64,000 bases of DNA, taken from NCBI RefSeq assembly GCF_034140825.1, contig NC_089045.1:21912001-21976000 (forward strand), read 5' to 3'. The stretch comes from Oryza sativa Japonica Group. Lineage: Eukaryota > Streptophyta > Magnoliopsida > Poales > Poaceae. The position numbers and the translations under genes are program-made. Below, piece after piece: positions 1-12,224 of the stretch. The notes beneath the pieces were generated by a model that was given only the letters and a program-made list of their open reading frames with translations, made no database searches and was not told the origin of the DNA. Within the stretch, counting starts at the first letter, position 1. Each line of letters begins with the position of its first letter.

Positions 1-358
1 CTAGTGTACAAGCCTAATAAACCCATCAGTAAGATTATTCTTGCCATTATGCACATTATACTTTCATATTTATATAGAATTACAGATAAGCGATCAACCT
101 ATGGGCTGACAACTTAAGTGACAACCTATGGGCGATCAACCTAAGAATCATCAACACCTTCAAACAGGTGGTAACATTTTGGGCACCTGGGTGATATTAA
201 GCGACACAAACTTTTCAGATCTCAACCTTGATAAGTATCAACATAATGGTCTAATGGACATAATGATGAAATTGCATTTCCATCTTATCTAGTAGTAAGC
301 AACTTTACTGAATGATCTTAATTATCAACAAGTATACCAAAAGATATGAGGCACTTAC

Positions 359-3300
359 CATGCTAAGTGCATACATTCGAACTTCTACCTCTTTCCAAGG
401 AATTGATTGGCTAGCCAAACCCCATCCACCAGAAAAAAGCTGCATACAAAAACATAGTTCAAAGTTAATCGCCATAATGGTCTCACTAGGGGAGTGTAAT
501 AAAATCATCTAAAATAATTGTCACAAAAGGGGCTCAAAAGTATCCCACGTATCAAGATATTAGAAGCAATATGTAGAAGTTTAATAAATCGATTTCAAGA
601 CCAGCACATAGGGCAGTATAAATATTACAGAAACCATAAGGGTATTTGTTTGCTGCAGCAAATACCAAGAAGGTTCAGATTTTCAGAACCATATGGTTTA
701 TTTCTGTGTTTTCTATTTTTAGTACATTCATATATATATGCAATAGTATAGTTGTAAATAGTGTTTATTTGGAACAATGGTGCATAACATATCTACATCA
801 TACTATTGCATATCTAGCTTATAAATACGGTTATTGGATGTCTAAAGATACCACCACTTCTGCAAATTACAATCTTTTCTCCCCAGACATGGAATATGAG
901 GAATCTTTCAGCAATAAACCACATACCTTATTAATATATGCAGGAGCACCTAGAAGCAAGCAAATATCAACAAGAAGCTCCTCCAAGTTCATTCTGAACT
1001 GTGCTAGTCCATCAGGTATGCATAATTCCCCATCAGTGCCATGTTCATCAGTGTCAATCTATGGTTTATCAGATAAAACAAGGCATTAAAAAGTGGATGG
1101 ATTTACAAATTTGGGTTTAAATGAATTGGATATACCGAAAAGCAAAATTGGAATTTCTACTTTAGTGTACAGATAAGGAACTGCAACCAATCTGAATTCT
1201 GAAGTATAAAAATTGTGACCACATGCACAATTTTGTAAGATAGTACTTTCAGTTGATCATTAGAAAATAAATAAATGAATTCATGGGAAAAGGAGAAAAA
1301 ACCTGAGCACGAAAAAGAAGTGCATCAAGCAGTGAAGAAAACACAGGGGAAAATATCTCTTGTGCAGCATTCCTTTTTTCTGTTTGTGCATCACTATCAA
1401 GTATAAAATGTGCTAAACTGCACCTGCAAAGTTTCAACGCACAAGTATAAATACTTAATTGACTACAGACATGAAAGAAAAGTTAGTAGTACGATTTTAG
1501 CTCTACTCTGGAAGTACAGAATGGAATATTGGAATTCAAATCTGCACACTTGTATTATCTAATACTCCCTCTAGTCATTTTTTTTAACTGGAGGGAGTAG
1601 TTGCCTTATCATTGATGCTTATATGATCCAAAAATATATGTAAAAGCATGTGTTTTAACTCTCAATGAGATTGCAATGAGGGGACCATGACAAGAAAAAC
1701 AAAGTCAGACATAGCTAGAAGGACCATAGGCATATCAGGTTACAGTGTTTTTATTAAATCCGGTCCTGAAGTATGGTAATCACAAGTCCTTTGAGAAAGT
1801 TTGTACGTAGATTCCAGTCGAACACCAAAAATCTTGTGATACTCCTAGACCTTCTAAACCCCCCACACGACCACAAGGTTACGGAATATGCTCATCAGCA
1901 ACCCAGCCATCCTAAATTTCCACATAGACAAGATGCAGGAATACATCGCAACACAAACATAAAGAAAATAATACGGGAATAATATGTTTCCGAAAAACTA
2001 ATACTTGTAATTAATCAGAAGAAGAGCTTGTGATTCATGAAAATGAAACAAAGCAAAGACATAGACATTATTACCAAAATTGCAAGGTTGAATCTGCAAT
2101 CTCCCAATCATCACTAGAAAAGGCTACACATCTGTGTTGAGGATAAAACTCATCAGGATCACAACAGGTAATAAAGTGAACTGAACTATAGAATAGCATC
2201 ATTTGAAACATTGAAACGTGCAACTTAAAAACTCAAAGAAAAGTACCACAAACAATTCAATAGATTGACCTCAAAAGTGCATCGGCAAGAGCAAGTGCTT
2301 GAACACTCCCTTCTGCAACCAAAGCAGGTGCCTAAGAAAGTTCAACGGTTATCAGCTTATATTCAACAGTCTCACACTTAGAAAACAATGCAATGTGATT
2401 ATGCATATAAGGTGTGTTCTATTTCACATTGGAATTTCTCTCAGGTTCATTCTCTGAGCCGTTACTAAAATGCTGATTTCAGGAAATACATGACAGTTAA
2501 TTCAGTTATTTCACTAACTTAACTACAGTAGAGGTCTAATATTCACTTCAACTTGATAGTAGAACAATGAATGGAGGAATATTTTGAGTAACAGAAATGC
2601 AACATAGATAGGTTGCAAATATGACACTGCAGTACAACCACCAGGTGAGACAACTTACTGCCTGACCAACTTCACACATCAAACAAACAAGACCAGCAAT
2701 AGTCTTCTCGCTTCTGTTGGCAAGAGCTGGCAGAAGAAGAGCTTCTCTAATATATGGCATTTTACTTAGAAATGCCTGAGGTAGATCCTACAACCAAAAA
2801 GTGGCACGCATCAAGATTAGTGGAACTGTATTGAATTAATCAACAAATTCAACAAGGGGAACAGCAGTCATGCTTCTAGTCATTGTCTGAGAAAATAAAT
2901 GAGGAGCAGGACGGGCATTGCAACTCTTCTAGTCATAATATTCACATCATGTAGATATCTGAGGCAAAATATAACTACATTAACTAGCAGCTTAGGTTGA
3001 ACATTATTAAAATGTAAACTGAAATGAACTCTGATTTAGTTTAATCAAATTGGTGTCTTGACACAAACAGAAGAGAGCAAACTCAATCGTGCAAACTATT
3101 CCATGGCAAACCTCAAATGTTACATTTTCATACAACAGAAATGCATGACATCAAACAGAAGATTAGGGCCAACCGATAAGTGACAACTTGGGACAGGCTA
3201 AGTGACTAACAAGTCCAACAGTCCAACTCAATCGAAAAAGCATGCAGCCACCAGATAGAAATAAGTTACTGATCATCAGTTGGCTGCAGCAATGAAGTGA

Positions 3301-4345
3301 GGCACTATGCAGCAATCAGAACTTACTTGGTGATGACTGACAAGCTCGGTCATAACCTCTACGGCCACATCAAACGAGAAGGACACCTTCATTAGTCAGA
3401 TGACAACAAAGCAAAATGTGAGGACGTGAATGCACAAACTTGTCCTTCAAAGTACACTTTTATGAGCTTATAAAGAACTGAGGGTGACTGCTTGTTTCTA
3501 CCTGCAGCGAGTTGAACGCGAAGGTGAGAAGTGGGTGAGCCGCGAGCGCCGCCGCCGGCATCTCCGAGAAGCATCCCACGCGGACCTGCAAAACGTTGTC
3601 GCCTCTGTTAGCCTTATGATCGAGCGGCGAGACGCGAACGCGGGTGAGCCGTGGAATCGCGTACCCAGCTCAGTAGGCAGCGCAGGATTCTGCGGTTGCG
3701 CTCGTGGAGGGGGACCCCGTCGGCGGCGGCGGCGGTGTTCTCGGATTGGGCGAGGAGGAACTCGAGCACGGCGGGCGCGTGCGCCATGAGCTCGCGGGTG
3801 AACCTGCAGCGCGCCGCGGCGTCCACCCCGGTGTCCCCGCTCTGGTCCTGCACGACCTCCTCGGGGAGCACAGTGAGCAGCTCCATCACGGCGGGGTCGG
3901 GGAGGTGCCGCATCCGCGCGAAGAGGCCGTCCACCCCGCCCTCGGCGCGGAGCGCCAGCGCCGCGAGCGCCAGGGAGATCTGCGTGAGCAGCCGCGGCGG
4001 GCCGAGGCAGAACCGCCCCGCCGCGAGGAGGAGCGCGTCGAGGAGGTGGGCAACCTCCTGCGGCGTGGGGCAACCACCGGCGGCGGCGGGGGGGCACTGG
4101 ATCTTCCTCCGGAGCATCTGCGCGGCGAAGAAGAGCAGGTCGGCGGGCGGGGGCGGGTGGCCCGGGGGCGGCGCGGCCAGCAGCGAGGTCGCCACCCCCC
4201 ACGCCTGCGGCGACCGCTGCAGCGCGAGGAGCCACTGGTTGGCCGCGAGCCGCGCCGACGGGTCGTGGTGCCCGCCGCCGCCGTGATTGAGCGCGTGCAC
4301 CGCGGCGGCGAGCCTCGCCCGCAGCTCCGACGCCTCCGCGTCCAT
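359..4345 (-). CDS. importin-13/transportin-3-like nuclear transport receptor, 5' part
   Basis: Importin-beta superfamily receptor of the IPO13/TNPO3 type, which carries proteins (in the TNPO3 group often SR splicing factors) through nuclear pores with Ran. Nine exons are readable: 3665-4345, 3502-3585, 3327-3386, 2659-2787, 2270-2331, 2075-2131, 1303-1423, 927-1058, 359-439. They join in frame to 469 residues. The N-terminus shows the importin-beta N-terminal HEAT region (LAANQWLLALQ, then LFFAAQMLRRKIQ), followed by repeats such as VRVGCFSEMPAAALAAHPLL and LQFWCSLAHFIL. Family members run to about 950-1,000 residues, so about half the protein lies left of the window, beyond the intron that starts at 358. 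The start is the first ATG of the GC-rich exon 1. The closest Arabidopsis relative I recall is At1g12930. Identification is secure; the cargo is unknown. Confidence 0.92.
1563..1600. mobile_element. very short Stowaway-like remnant
   Basis: A block of about 38 bp with CTCCCTC on the left and GAGGGAG on the right, separated by only a T-rich spacer and flanked by TA. It sits in intron 6 of the importin gene. It looks like a Stowaway MITE reduced to its two ends. Confidence 0.5.
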
Positions 4346-6401
4346 CGCGGCGGCGGCGACGGCGGCGAGGTGGGGCGCGTGGATTCGGTTGGGGAGAAGG
4401 GGGAGGGGAGGAGGGGACGGAGGGGATTGGGCCGAGTGGCAGGCAGCGCACGGATGAGCGAGTTGGGTGGGATGCGATTTTTTTTTCCTTTTTTTTTTTC
4501 GTTTCGCCTTTTTTTTTACTCCTTTTTTGGGTCATTTTCCGGAGAGTACGACGGGGTTGGTGGCCCCACTAGCCAGTGCATTAATGTGGATTTGTTTGAT
4601 TGGTCTTTGCTTCAGATTTTCAAAATTTAAATTTGGAAAAAAGTCGTACAGCGAGGTGGTGGCCGTTGGTTGCCCGTATAAAAACAAAGGGTGTGTTTGA
4701 GGAGAAGGGAATTGAAGAGATTGAGAAGATACGTAAAACGAGGTGAGCCATTAGCTCATGATTAATTAAGTATTAACTATTTTAAATTTCAAAAATGGAT
4801 TAATATGATTTTTTAAAGCAACTTTCCTATAGAAATTTTTTTTGCAGAAAACACACCGTTTAGTAGTTTGAAAAGCGTGCGCGTGGAAAACGAGACTCAA
4901 TCTCCCCTATCACCCTGGAATGAACAGAGCCAAAATAATTATATGTGTAGAGATTTGTCTTTCAAAAACACTACTATCGTGATGTCTTGCACTTGTTAGA
5001 TTTAGTAAAAATTTGACCAAATTTTGTCGTAAAATTTGATTGGAGGGAACAATTGCTTGGAGCAAAGTTGCTACCTCTGTAACCTTTTGAGAAAGCTAAA
5101 GTCAGATTATCACCGCGAATTATCAGCTGGATTAGTCTCTAAGGCTACTAGGAAAATTTGTATGATATCACAAAATTTCCGCGGGCAGTCCCTAGGTTTA
5201 CAAAAACGCTGAAAATCAATTGGTTTTTTGGAAACCGGACTTCCTGGATTGAGAACACAAACAGAGTGTTTCTCGGTTAACCTCAAAAATTCAAGTTGAA
5301 TTTTGAAATTTTTACCAAATTTGAACATATTTGTAAGTAGTTTTCATATGGTTCTCACAAAAACTAAGAAAACCGCTGAACCCTGATTTGAAAATTTTAT
5401 GTTTTGATTTTTTTTAAAAAAAAAGAAGAAAATTTTCTAGCCTCGGACGGCCCTACGAAGCAGCTCCAACTTTCTTCTACGCTGACGGTGGCGACAGAGG
5501 TGGTCTTAGAGCTCATGGCGGTCAGAGGAGCGGAGCTCGGTGCGGGTGGGATCTGATTCATCACTGAAGTTGCTTCTCCTCCTCTTCGCGGGATAGGGAG
5601 CGTGGTGGTTGAGGCATACGACAACCTCATCCTCACCTGCTCTAGTTCGCCGTTCATGGAGTCAACCACCGTTGTGGGCATCGGCGCCCTATCCCTCACC
5701 TATTCCAGTCACCTCATCTGGTCGTGAGCGTTGCTAGTACCCGAGCCTGAATTGCCAACCCTATCTGAGCTAACAGCCTCGTCATCAACATTGACCACCA
5801 TCATGCTCCGCATCCGCTAGGATCATACGAATCTGGATTGCCGCTTCCGTCTAACCACAGGAGGGATGCTCGTTCACTGGTGGAGCCGAGCTTGTGGCTG
5901 CTCGCCTGCTCCGGGAGGGCGGGAAAGGGCTCTTGTGAGCATGCTCGCCGACCACCTTGCAAAGCCGGGCTAGAAAGAGGAGGAAAAGAGAAAAGAAAGA
6001 GAGGGAGATGAAAATGTGACACTGACATGCGGGTCCTACATGCTGAGTCAGCTGGTTAGACCGGATCAGCGAGCCACATCAGCAAAAACCACTCTCAAAA
6101 CCGCTCAGAGAGTCAAATGACACCGGTTTCAAAAGTTTGGTGGAGGGTGGTCAAAATAGGATAGAAATTAGACTTGTACCATCAGATAAAACAACTGCCG
6201 GCCCAACTCGGCCCAAGAAGCGAAGCCGCTCCGCTTCTCATCCTGTGGCATTATTCGCGTCAAAGCTTCAGTTCGGGATAGGAAGTGAGAGGCGCGCTGG
6301 GAAACTATCTTCTCCACAAATAACTATCTCCTCCTCCTCCTCCTCTCCCCATCAGCTCCGCCGCTCGCCGCCGGCCACCCTCCCCCCTTCCATGGTACAC
6401 C
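4346..6401. other. intergenic region between divergent genes, repeat-derived
   Basis: Head-to-head spacer between the importin and the plastid PNPOx-like gene. It holds a T-rich tract near 4480-4530, a MITE at about 4689-4931, and a low-copy stretch from about 5100 to 6180 with a GC-rich part (5450-5950). The GC-rich part can be read in several frames, but none shows a known domain or splice structure. It resembles decayed transposon sequence. The last 200 bases are presumably the promoter and leader of the plus-strand gene. Confidence 0.5.
4689..4931. mobile_element. MITE, GGGTGTGTTTGA-ended family
   Basis: About 243 bp. The left end GGGTGTGTTTGAGGAG matches, imperfectly, the reverse complement of the right end (GGCTCTGTTCATTCC). 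The interior has the ATTAATTAAGTATTAACTA and CACCGTTTAGTAGTTTGAAA blocks that recur near 61880-62020 and, in inverse order, near 12110-12190. It is non-autonomous and its superfamily is not certain. Confidence 0.6.
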
Positions 6402-9009
6402 ATGCTTCTGGCGGCGGCAACTGCCACAGCAGCGCCGGTGTCGTCTAGCTCTAGCTTCTTCGCCGCGACGACAAGAGCCACCACCACCACCCGCTTCACT
6501 GCCCAGCTCCAGCTCTCGCTGCCACGCCGGTGCCGATCCTGGTGGGGCAATGGGAAAGCGCGCCGGAGCAGCCGCCGCCGCAGCCACCATTGCTGGTACG
6601 CGTCGACGATGCTGCCATTGCCGGCGTTTATTGTAGAGTTGAGCTTGAGCATGAGCTAGCAGAGAGTTAGTTTCATGGCGGCGAGTAATAATGCAGGGCC
6701 GGTGGCGGCGCCGCGACGCCGGAGGACCACATGGACGAGCTGCCGCCGGGGAGAGGCCGCTACCACCCGTTCGAGGAGATCGCCGAGAAGCTCCAGGTCG
6801 ACGACGGCGAGCCCGCCCACCTCACCGACGCCGAGTCCGCACGAACCATCGTCGAGGTCTACACATAACACAAAATTATCTGAAAATTTTTTCATAAAAT
6901 TCTTCCATCACTCTCTTCATTTTCGTGAACGCGCAAAAAGATTGCGCGTCAATGTATTAGAAGAAAGCAGAGTTTTTGTTACACAACGCAACCGGCCGGA
7001 CGGCCATTGCCTGGTGACAACCAACCATCACTCTTCTTCAAGCTTTCACCAAGAAATCAGTGGAACAAAATGCAGGTGAACAGCAAGGCGACGGTGATGA
7101 TCTCGACGCTGATCGACGAGGGCGTGCACGAGAGGATCATCCTGCCGGAGTTCCCCTACCTCACCGATGAGAACGGAGGTATGCGAGAAAACCGGATGCT
7201 TGAGCTGATGCTTTGATGCAGCTAGCTAGCTTAGCTTAGCTCCTTCTCTGTGACTTTTGCTGGAGACACTGTTAATTTTGTTCTTGAAGCTGCATGCTGT
7301 GATGTGTGGCAATCTGCTCTCATCAGATATTTACTTCGAGGTCGACAACGACGACGCCCTCCTGGAGAGCATCATGGGAGACGACAAGACTGCGGTGACG
7401 ATTACGCCCTTTTTTTTCCCCGGTTTTCGTTCTTGTTTCTGAATTTTTATCTTCGTTGTATACTGAATTCTTGTTTTGGATGATGGTTCATGGTTGTAGC
7501 ATGTTATCATAGGGCTTGACAACACTCAGGTCTTTGCTGACTTGGATCTGGCAGCGGCATCTGCGACTGAGTTTGCTCAAGAAGACGATGACGACGACGA
7601 TGATGATGACGACTCGGATGATGAGGAGAGTGACTTTGACGATGACTTTGATGGGGTGATGAAAAATCCTTCTCAGGAAATTCAGGGTTCTTGATTACTT
7701 TGCCAATTGCAATTGGTGATTGGATTTTCCTTGACACTGCTGCATCTCTGAAAACATTGCAGGAGGGTGTGTTTGCAGTCGATGACGACGATGGCGATGA
7801 GGATGGAGAAGACGAAGATCTGCCTAGATGGACAGATCTAGAAACCATGAATTCCTGCCATCCATTGTACTTTGCAAGGATGATTGCAGAGGTATCTGAC
7901 TCAGAATTTTAGCATCTGTCATTTTAGTTGCCATGATTTGTTCAAGCATCATGTTCTTCACTTGTACGTGCAGACCTCAACCAAGTCTAGTATAGACTGG
8001 TTGGACAGACCACCTGCAAGCCTTGTTGTTGAGGGTCAACTGAGACCAGCCTTTGCTGAAGAGAGCACCATGGTTTCAAGGCATTTATCAAGTAGCAATT
8101 GCTATGAACTCAGAAATGTATCTTATATTCATAGGATTTCTGGAACATAGGATTTTGACAGGTTTCTGTAATTTGTACAGATGATGAACCACGGAAAGAT
8201 AACAAGGAGAGTGGTGCTACATTTTTCAAGGTTGAGGTTCTGAGCATTGAGCTGATCACTGCATATGGAACTGAGGTATAGTTCTTTCATTTTGATATGG
8301 TATTTCTATTTATCCTCAGTCTATGAATAATGAACAATGTACTGTGAATTTCTATTTAGTAAAATTGTTTTCATGCTTGAATTCCTTGTAGCCAAAGGTA
8401 AAGATAGGGGAATACCGGAAAGCTAGGCCAGATATCATTGCGCATTCTGCACCGAACATAATATCGCGCTTGAGAGCTGGTGGAGACAAGATAAGCCAGG
8501 CTCTGAAATCACTCTGCTGGAGGTGCAAGGCCATCCAAATAGAGGTACAAATTTCTTCAGATTGCTGAACATTATGGAGGAAGTACAATGCCTGCTAATG
8601 TTGGGTCATCACTGTAAATGTAATATTTCCACAGGAGGCAGCTGTCATTGGAGTGGACTGCCTTGGGTTTGACTTGAGAGTGTGCTCAGGAACACAAGTG
8701 CAGACACTGAGATTTGCGTTCCCTGCAAAGGTCAGTATCAGCTTTCAGTATGAACAAAATTGCAGGAAACCAGTACCCTTTTCTACAAGGAGGAAACCAG
8801 CATCTATGCGTTGACGAATAAAACTGCTTACATTCTCAGCTGAACCACTCCAACAGATTTTATCTGAATTTTCATCCTCATGTGCTTCCGAATGTTCTGC
8901 ACTGCAGGCCACTTCAGAGTTTGGTGCAGAGAAGCAAATACACGAACTTCTGTTTCCTAGGATACAGCAAGAGGGACAGTCACCACAAACTAGACAGAAA
9001 GAGTCTTGA
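6402..9009 (+). CDS. plastid FMN-binding split-barrel (PNPOx-like) protein with DUF2470-type C-terminus
   Basis: Eleven exons: 6402-6595, 6697-6856, 7076-7178, 7327-7394, 7500-7655, 7763-7891, 7974-8117, 8162-8275, 8392-8544, 8635-8730, 8908-9009. They join in frame to 472 residues. The N-terminus is Ala/Ser/Thr/Arg-rich with few acids, as in a chloroplast transit peptide. The split-barrel core includes VMISTLIDEGVHERIILPEF, ending in LTDENGDIYFEV. An Asp/Glu-rich insert follows, with a run of about ten Asp near residues 205-215. The C-terminal part (about 310-470) resembles the HugZ/DUF2470 region. Relatives include the Arabidopsis pyridoxamine-phosphate-oxidase-like proteins (At3g21140/At1g51560 group) and, more distantly, GluTR-binding protein. 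Catalysis is unproven in this group. It is convergent with the AXR4-like gene, with 613 bp between stops. Confidence 0.85.
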
Positions 9010-9622
9010 TGTAATTCGGAGGAGATAATTTATTCATTTGGTAGGAATTACTAGCTAAAATAAAATATATGCCACATGTCCTTTTTCTTCCATTTATCCA
9101 TGGGGTAGAATTTTTAGATTCCAGTTTTGTGTCATTGTAGATTGATTTTATGTATCAATCTACCAAAGTATTTCAAAATTCTTTAGACCTGTTGAGGAAA
9201 GCACAGATAAGAGAAGCACTGTAGGAGCCTCTGAATATTTGGATGGCAATCGATACAAATAAGACGTGCCAGCAAGTTCAGTAGTCAATTTATAATCCAG
9301 AGAACAGCAAAGCAATGTAACATTAGATGGTTTGTGTGAACCAAATTGTACACAAATTCTTCTTGAGCGAGTCAGTCTCAAGTTACACTAGTCAAGTAGT
9401 CAGCATCACCTGAAAAACCGAAGGCTCTACGGGTTCATTTGTTCAGCAATTCCTGAAGGAGTGGTACATGAAGTGGGGAAACGAAAAGGATGTAACCACA
9501 GATAGGTACATATTTCCTTCTAACAGCAGGATCTATGAAGGTTAGGAAAACATATGCCCACAGGCATTTCCAAACACACAACCTTAATGCTGAACCATGG
9601 GGATGAATCTTGTACAACTTGA
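9010..9622. other. 3' spacer between convergent genes
   Basis: About 610 bp between two stop codons facing each other. It should hold both 3' untranslated regions. No repeat or further coding signal is seen. Confidence 0.6.
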
Positions 9623-11497
9623 TTACTCTTGAGCTGTTGCTTGTTCAGAAGATTGGTCAATATGCTGCGACCGCACAGATGTTGGTAATGATGTCACAAA
9701 CTCTGCTATCAGCTCCGAGAGTTCATCATACGCATCCTCCTGGAATTCCAAAGTAATGAGAATAATATTATCACCATACTCTCATTACCTCAATTTGCAA
9801 CTTAGCTACACAAGAACTTCATATACACCAATGCATGAACATAAATGGAGACTTAAAATAGCAGTAATGATGACTTCCTGTATAGAAGTACCTAAAAAAC
9901 TGGCTTTAGTTAAATAAGGATCCCTTATAGCAGGGAATCAACACATGATATGAGAATAATATGGGCAGCCAAATAAGTGAGAAGGTGAATTATTCAGTTA
10001 GCTGGTCTTGATGTTTGCAATGAGACGATGGGTGTTGAGTACTGCTCCGTTCTAGAGATTATTTGCATCCTTAGCCAATGGACACCTGATGCTTGTGCTA
10101 CTAATTCTTAACAAAACATGATGGATCATGGTGAGCTGTATCAGACCAGCGACATTGGTATGATGCATAGTAAATCACTAGTTAACTTAAAGTAGAGCTT
10201 GAAGGCCAACCTGCCCAAGCAATCTTGCATGACTGTCTGTAGTCTGAACCTCTACATCAGCTAAGCTATACATTCAGCACAATGCTAAACACTCTCTACA
10301 TTTTGAATTGATTATGAAAAAGGAAACCATCACACTGACCTGAGGCCATCGACCACCGGAATGGTAGACGAATTTGGCATCCGGCAATGCCGCGACCACC
10401 TTCTTCCCCTCATCGATCCACCTATCAGTCCAAGAACCCGACCACAGCACCATCATCGGCAATTTCCTCACTGCCTCCAAAGAGCCCCTCCACTCCTTCA
10501 GATCAAAGCTCTGATTCAGAGCCTTCCATGACTCAAACACTGCATCCCTCTTCCCCTCCATTCGCATCGCCGCACGGTGCGCCTCGGCCACCTCCGCGCC
10601 CATCTCCCGCGCGCAGCACAGCCGCAGGAGTCCCCTGAACAATGCCGGCACCCGGACCACCATGCTCCCCAGCACCGGCACGCCGAGAACCGCCACGGGG
10701 AACGCCGGCAGGACGGCCGTGGCGTCGACCAGGGTGACGCTCCGCACTGCTGCCGGGTTGGCCGACACGAAGGCGGCCCCGGCCACGAGCGCGGAGTCGT
10801 GGAGCACGAGGTGCACCGGCGCGGCGCCGAGGCCGAGCGCGTCCACGGCGCGGGCGACGGACGCGGCCGCCTCGTGGGGCGCGTAGAGCCGGGCGTGGGA
10901 CGGCGGCTCCGGCGCGGCGGCGGGCTCCTGGAACGGCACCTCGCCCGTCTCGACGAGGTGCTCGAAGGCGTGGAAGACGCCGCGGTCCATGATCTCGCGG
11001 AAGGCGCTCTTGCTTGGAGGCGGCGGCGGCGGCGCGTCGCAGGGCGGCGACATGCCCTGCCCCGGGAGGTCGACGGCCGCGGCGAGGAGGCCGCGGGAGG
11101 AGAGGGAGCGGAGGGCGTGGCGGAAGGAGAAGGATCCGGCGGCGAGGCCGGGGAGGACGAGGACAGCGGGGCGGTGCGCCGCGGCGGTGGTGGTGGGTTT
11201 GGAGGTGACGGCGAAGAGGTCGGGGCCCGGATGGAGCTTGAGGACGCTGCCGCCCGAGGCGTGGGAGCGGAGGAGAGAGGGGAGAGGGGGTGGGGGTGAG
11301 GAGGAAGGGAGGAGGTGGGGGAGGAGGAGCGCGAGGAGGGAGACGGCGGCGGTGAGGTAGAACCAGAAGGGGAGCGCGGAGGCGAGGGAGGGCGCCGGTC
11401 GAGGCGGCGGGGGAGGGGGAGGCGGGGGTGGGGGGCTCGGGGGCGGCTCTTGGTCGGGCGCCGCGCCGTCACCGGCGGCGGCGGAGGCGGGCGGCAT
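9623..11497 (-). CDS. AXR4: AXR4-like protein (alpha/beta-hydrolase fold, ER)
   Basis: Two exons, 10340-11497 and 9623-9739, give 424 residues. In Arabidopsis, AXR4 is an ER protein needed for correct placement of the auxin influx carrier AUX1. A proline-rich N-terminus is followed by one membrane segment near residues 40-60 (FWFYLTAAVSLLALLLPHLL). The lumenal or cytosolic domain has an alpha/beta-hydrolase plan: PAVLVLPGLAAGSFSFRHAL, LLAAAVDLPGQGMS, and the nucleophile-elbow region LVLHDSALVAG, where a normal GxSxG is replaced by HDS. The C-terminus ends in an acidic helix (EDAYDELSELIAEFV), as in AXR4. The start at 11497 is the ATG of MPPASAAAG; upstream in-frame sequence looks like leader. 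The degenerate elbow suggests it is not a true hydrolase. The orthology call rests on recall of the family. Confidence 0.8.
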
Positions 11498-11720
11498 CGG
11501 TGGATGGATGGCTCGATCGCCGACAGGGTGGAGTGGAGGCCTGGAGGGGAGTGAGAACTGAGAAGAAAGGCTGCTGGGTTGCTGGGAAAAGGTAGGGGGT
11601 TTCCTCCCTTTTGAGTGACAGAGTGAAGCCTCCTGGTCCCAGTGACCCAGTCCACACTTGAGATCGAGTTTGCTAGTACTACTAGTTGGCATGGGGCCCA
11701 CTTGCAGATAATTGGAATTA

Positions 11721-12005
11721 GGCCGTGTTTAGTTTCAAAGTTTTTCTTCAAACTTTCCATCACATTAAGGATGTGCTTAGTTCCATCATATCAAAACTTT
11801 CAACTTTTTCATCATATCAAAACTTTCCTATACATACAAACTTCCAATTTTTCCGTCACATTGTTCCAATTTCAACCAAATTTCCAATTTTGGTGTGAAC
11901 TAAACATAGCCTAAAACTTTCCTACACACATAAACTTCTAACTTTTCCGTCACATCGTTCCAATTTCAACAAAACTTCCAATTTTGGTGTGAACTAAACA
12001 CAACC
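11721..12005. mobile_element. Tourist-like MITE with TTA target site
   Basis: Ends GGCCGTGTTTAGTT and AACTAAACACAACC are inverted, and TTA stands directly outside both. The interior contains two partial copies of the same sequence (both with TTGGTGTGAACTAAACA), so it is an internally duplicated or nested copy. A shorter member is at 21501-21623. Confidence 0.7.
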
Positions 12006-12224
12006 TTAGGATATGTGAATTAATAACCTTAGGATATGTGAATTAATGCGGTTTAAAATCCATGGTACCCTTCGTTTCCTCTAAAAGAAATGGATGAAAA
12101 TTTAGATACTCGTCGCACGCTTTTCAAACTGCTAAACGATATGTGTTGTGTAAAAATTTTCTATTTAAAAGTTGCTTCAAAATATCAGATAAATCTACTT
12201 TTATCTGTGGCCTTGGTGGCCATG

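Noticed and set aside
3498-4535. Long minus-strand open frame of 345 codons overlapping the first importin exon
   Set aside because: It is a GC-driven shadow: Arg/Ala/Pro-rich, no domain, and it overlaps the well-supported importin N-terminus in another frame.
5397-6028. Minus-strand frames in the importin/PNPOx spacer
   Set aside because: Composition is typical of decayed grass transposon sequence; no conserved domain, no start or splice context.
10577-11299. Plus-strand open frame opposite AXR4 (240 codons)
   Set aside because: Gly/Arg/Glu-rich antisense shadow of a GC-rich exon; no similarity pattern and no splice context.
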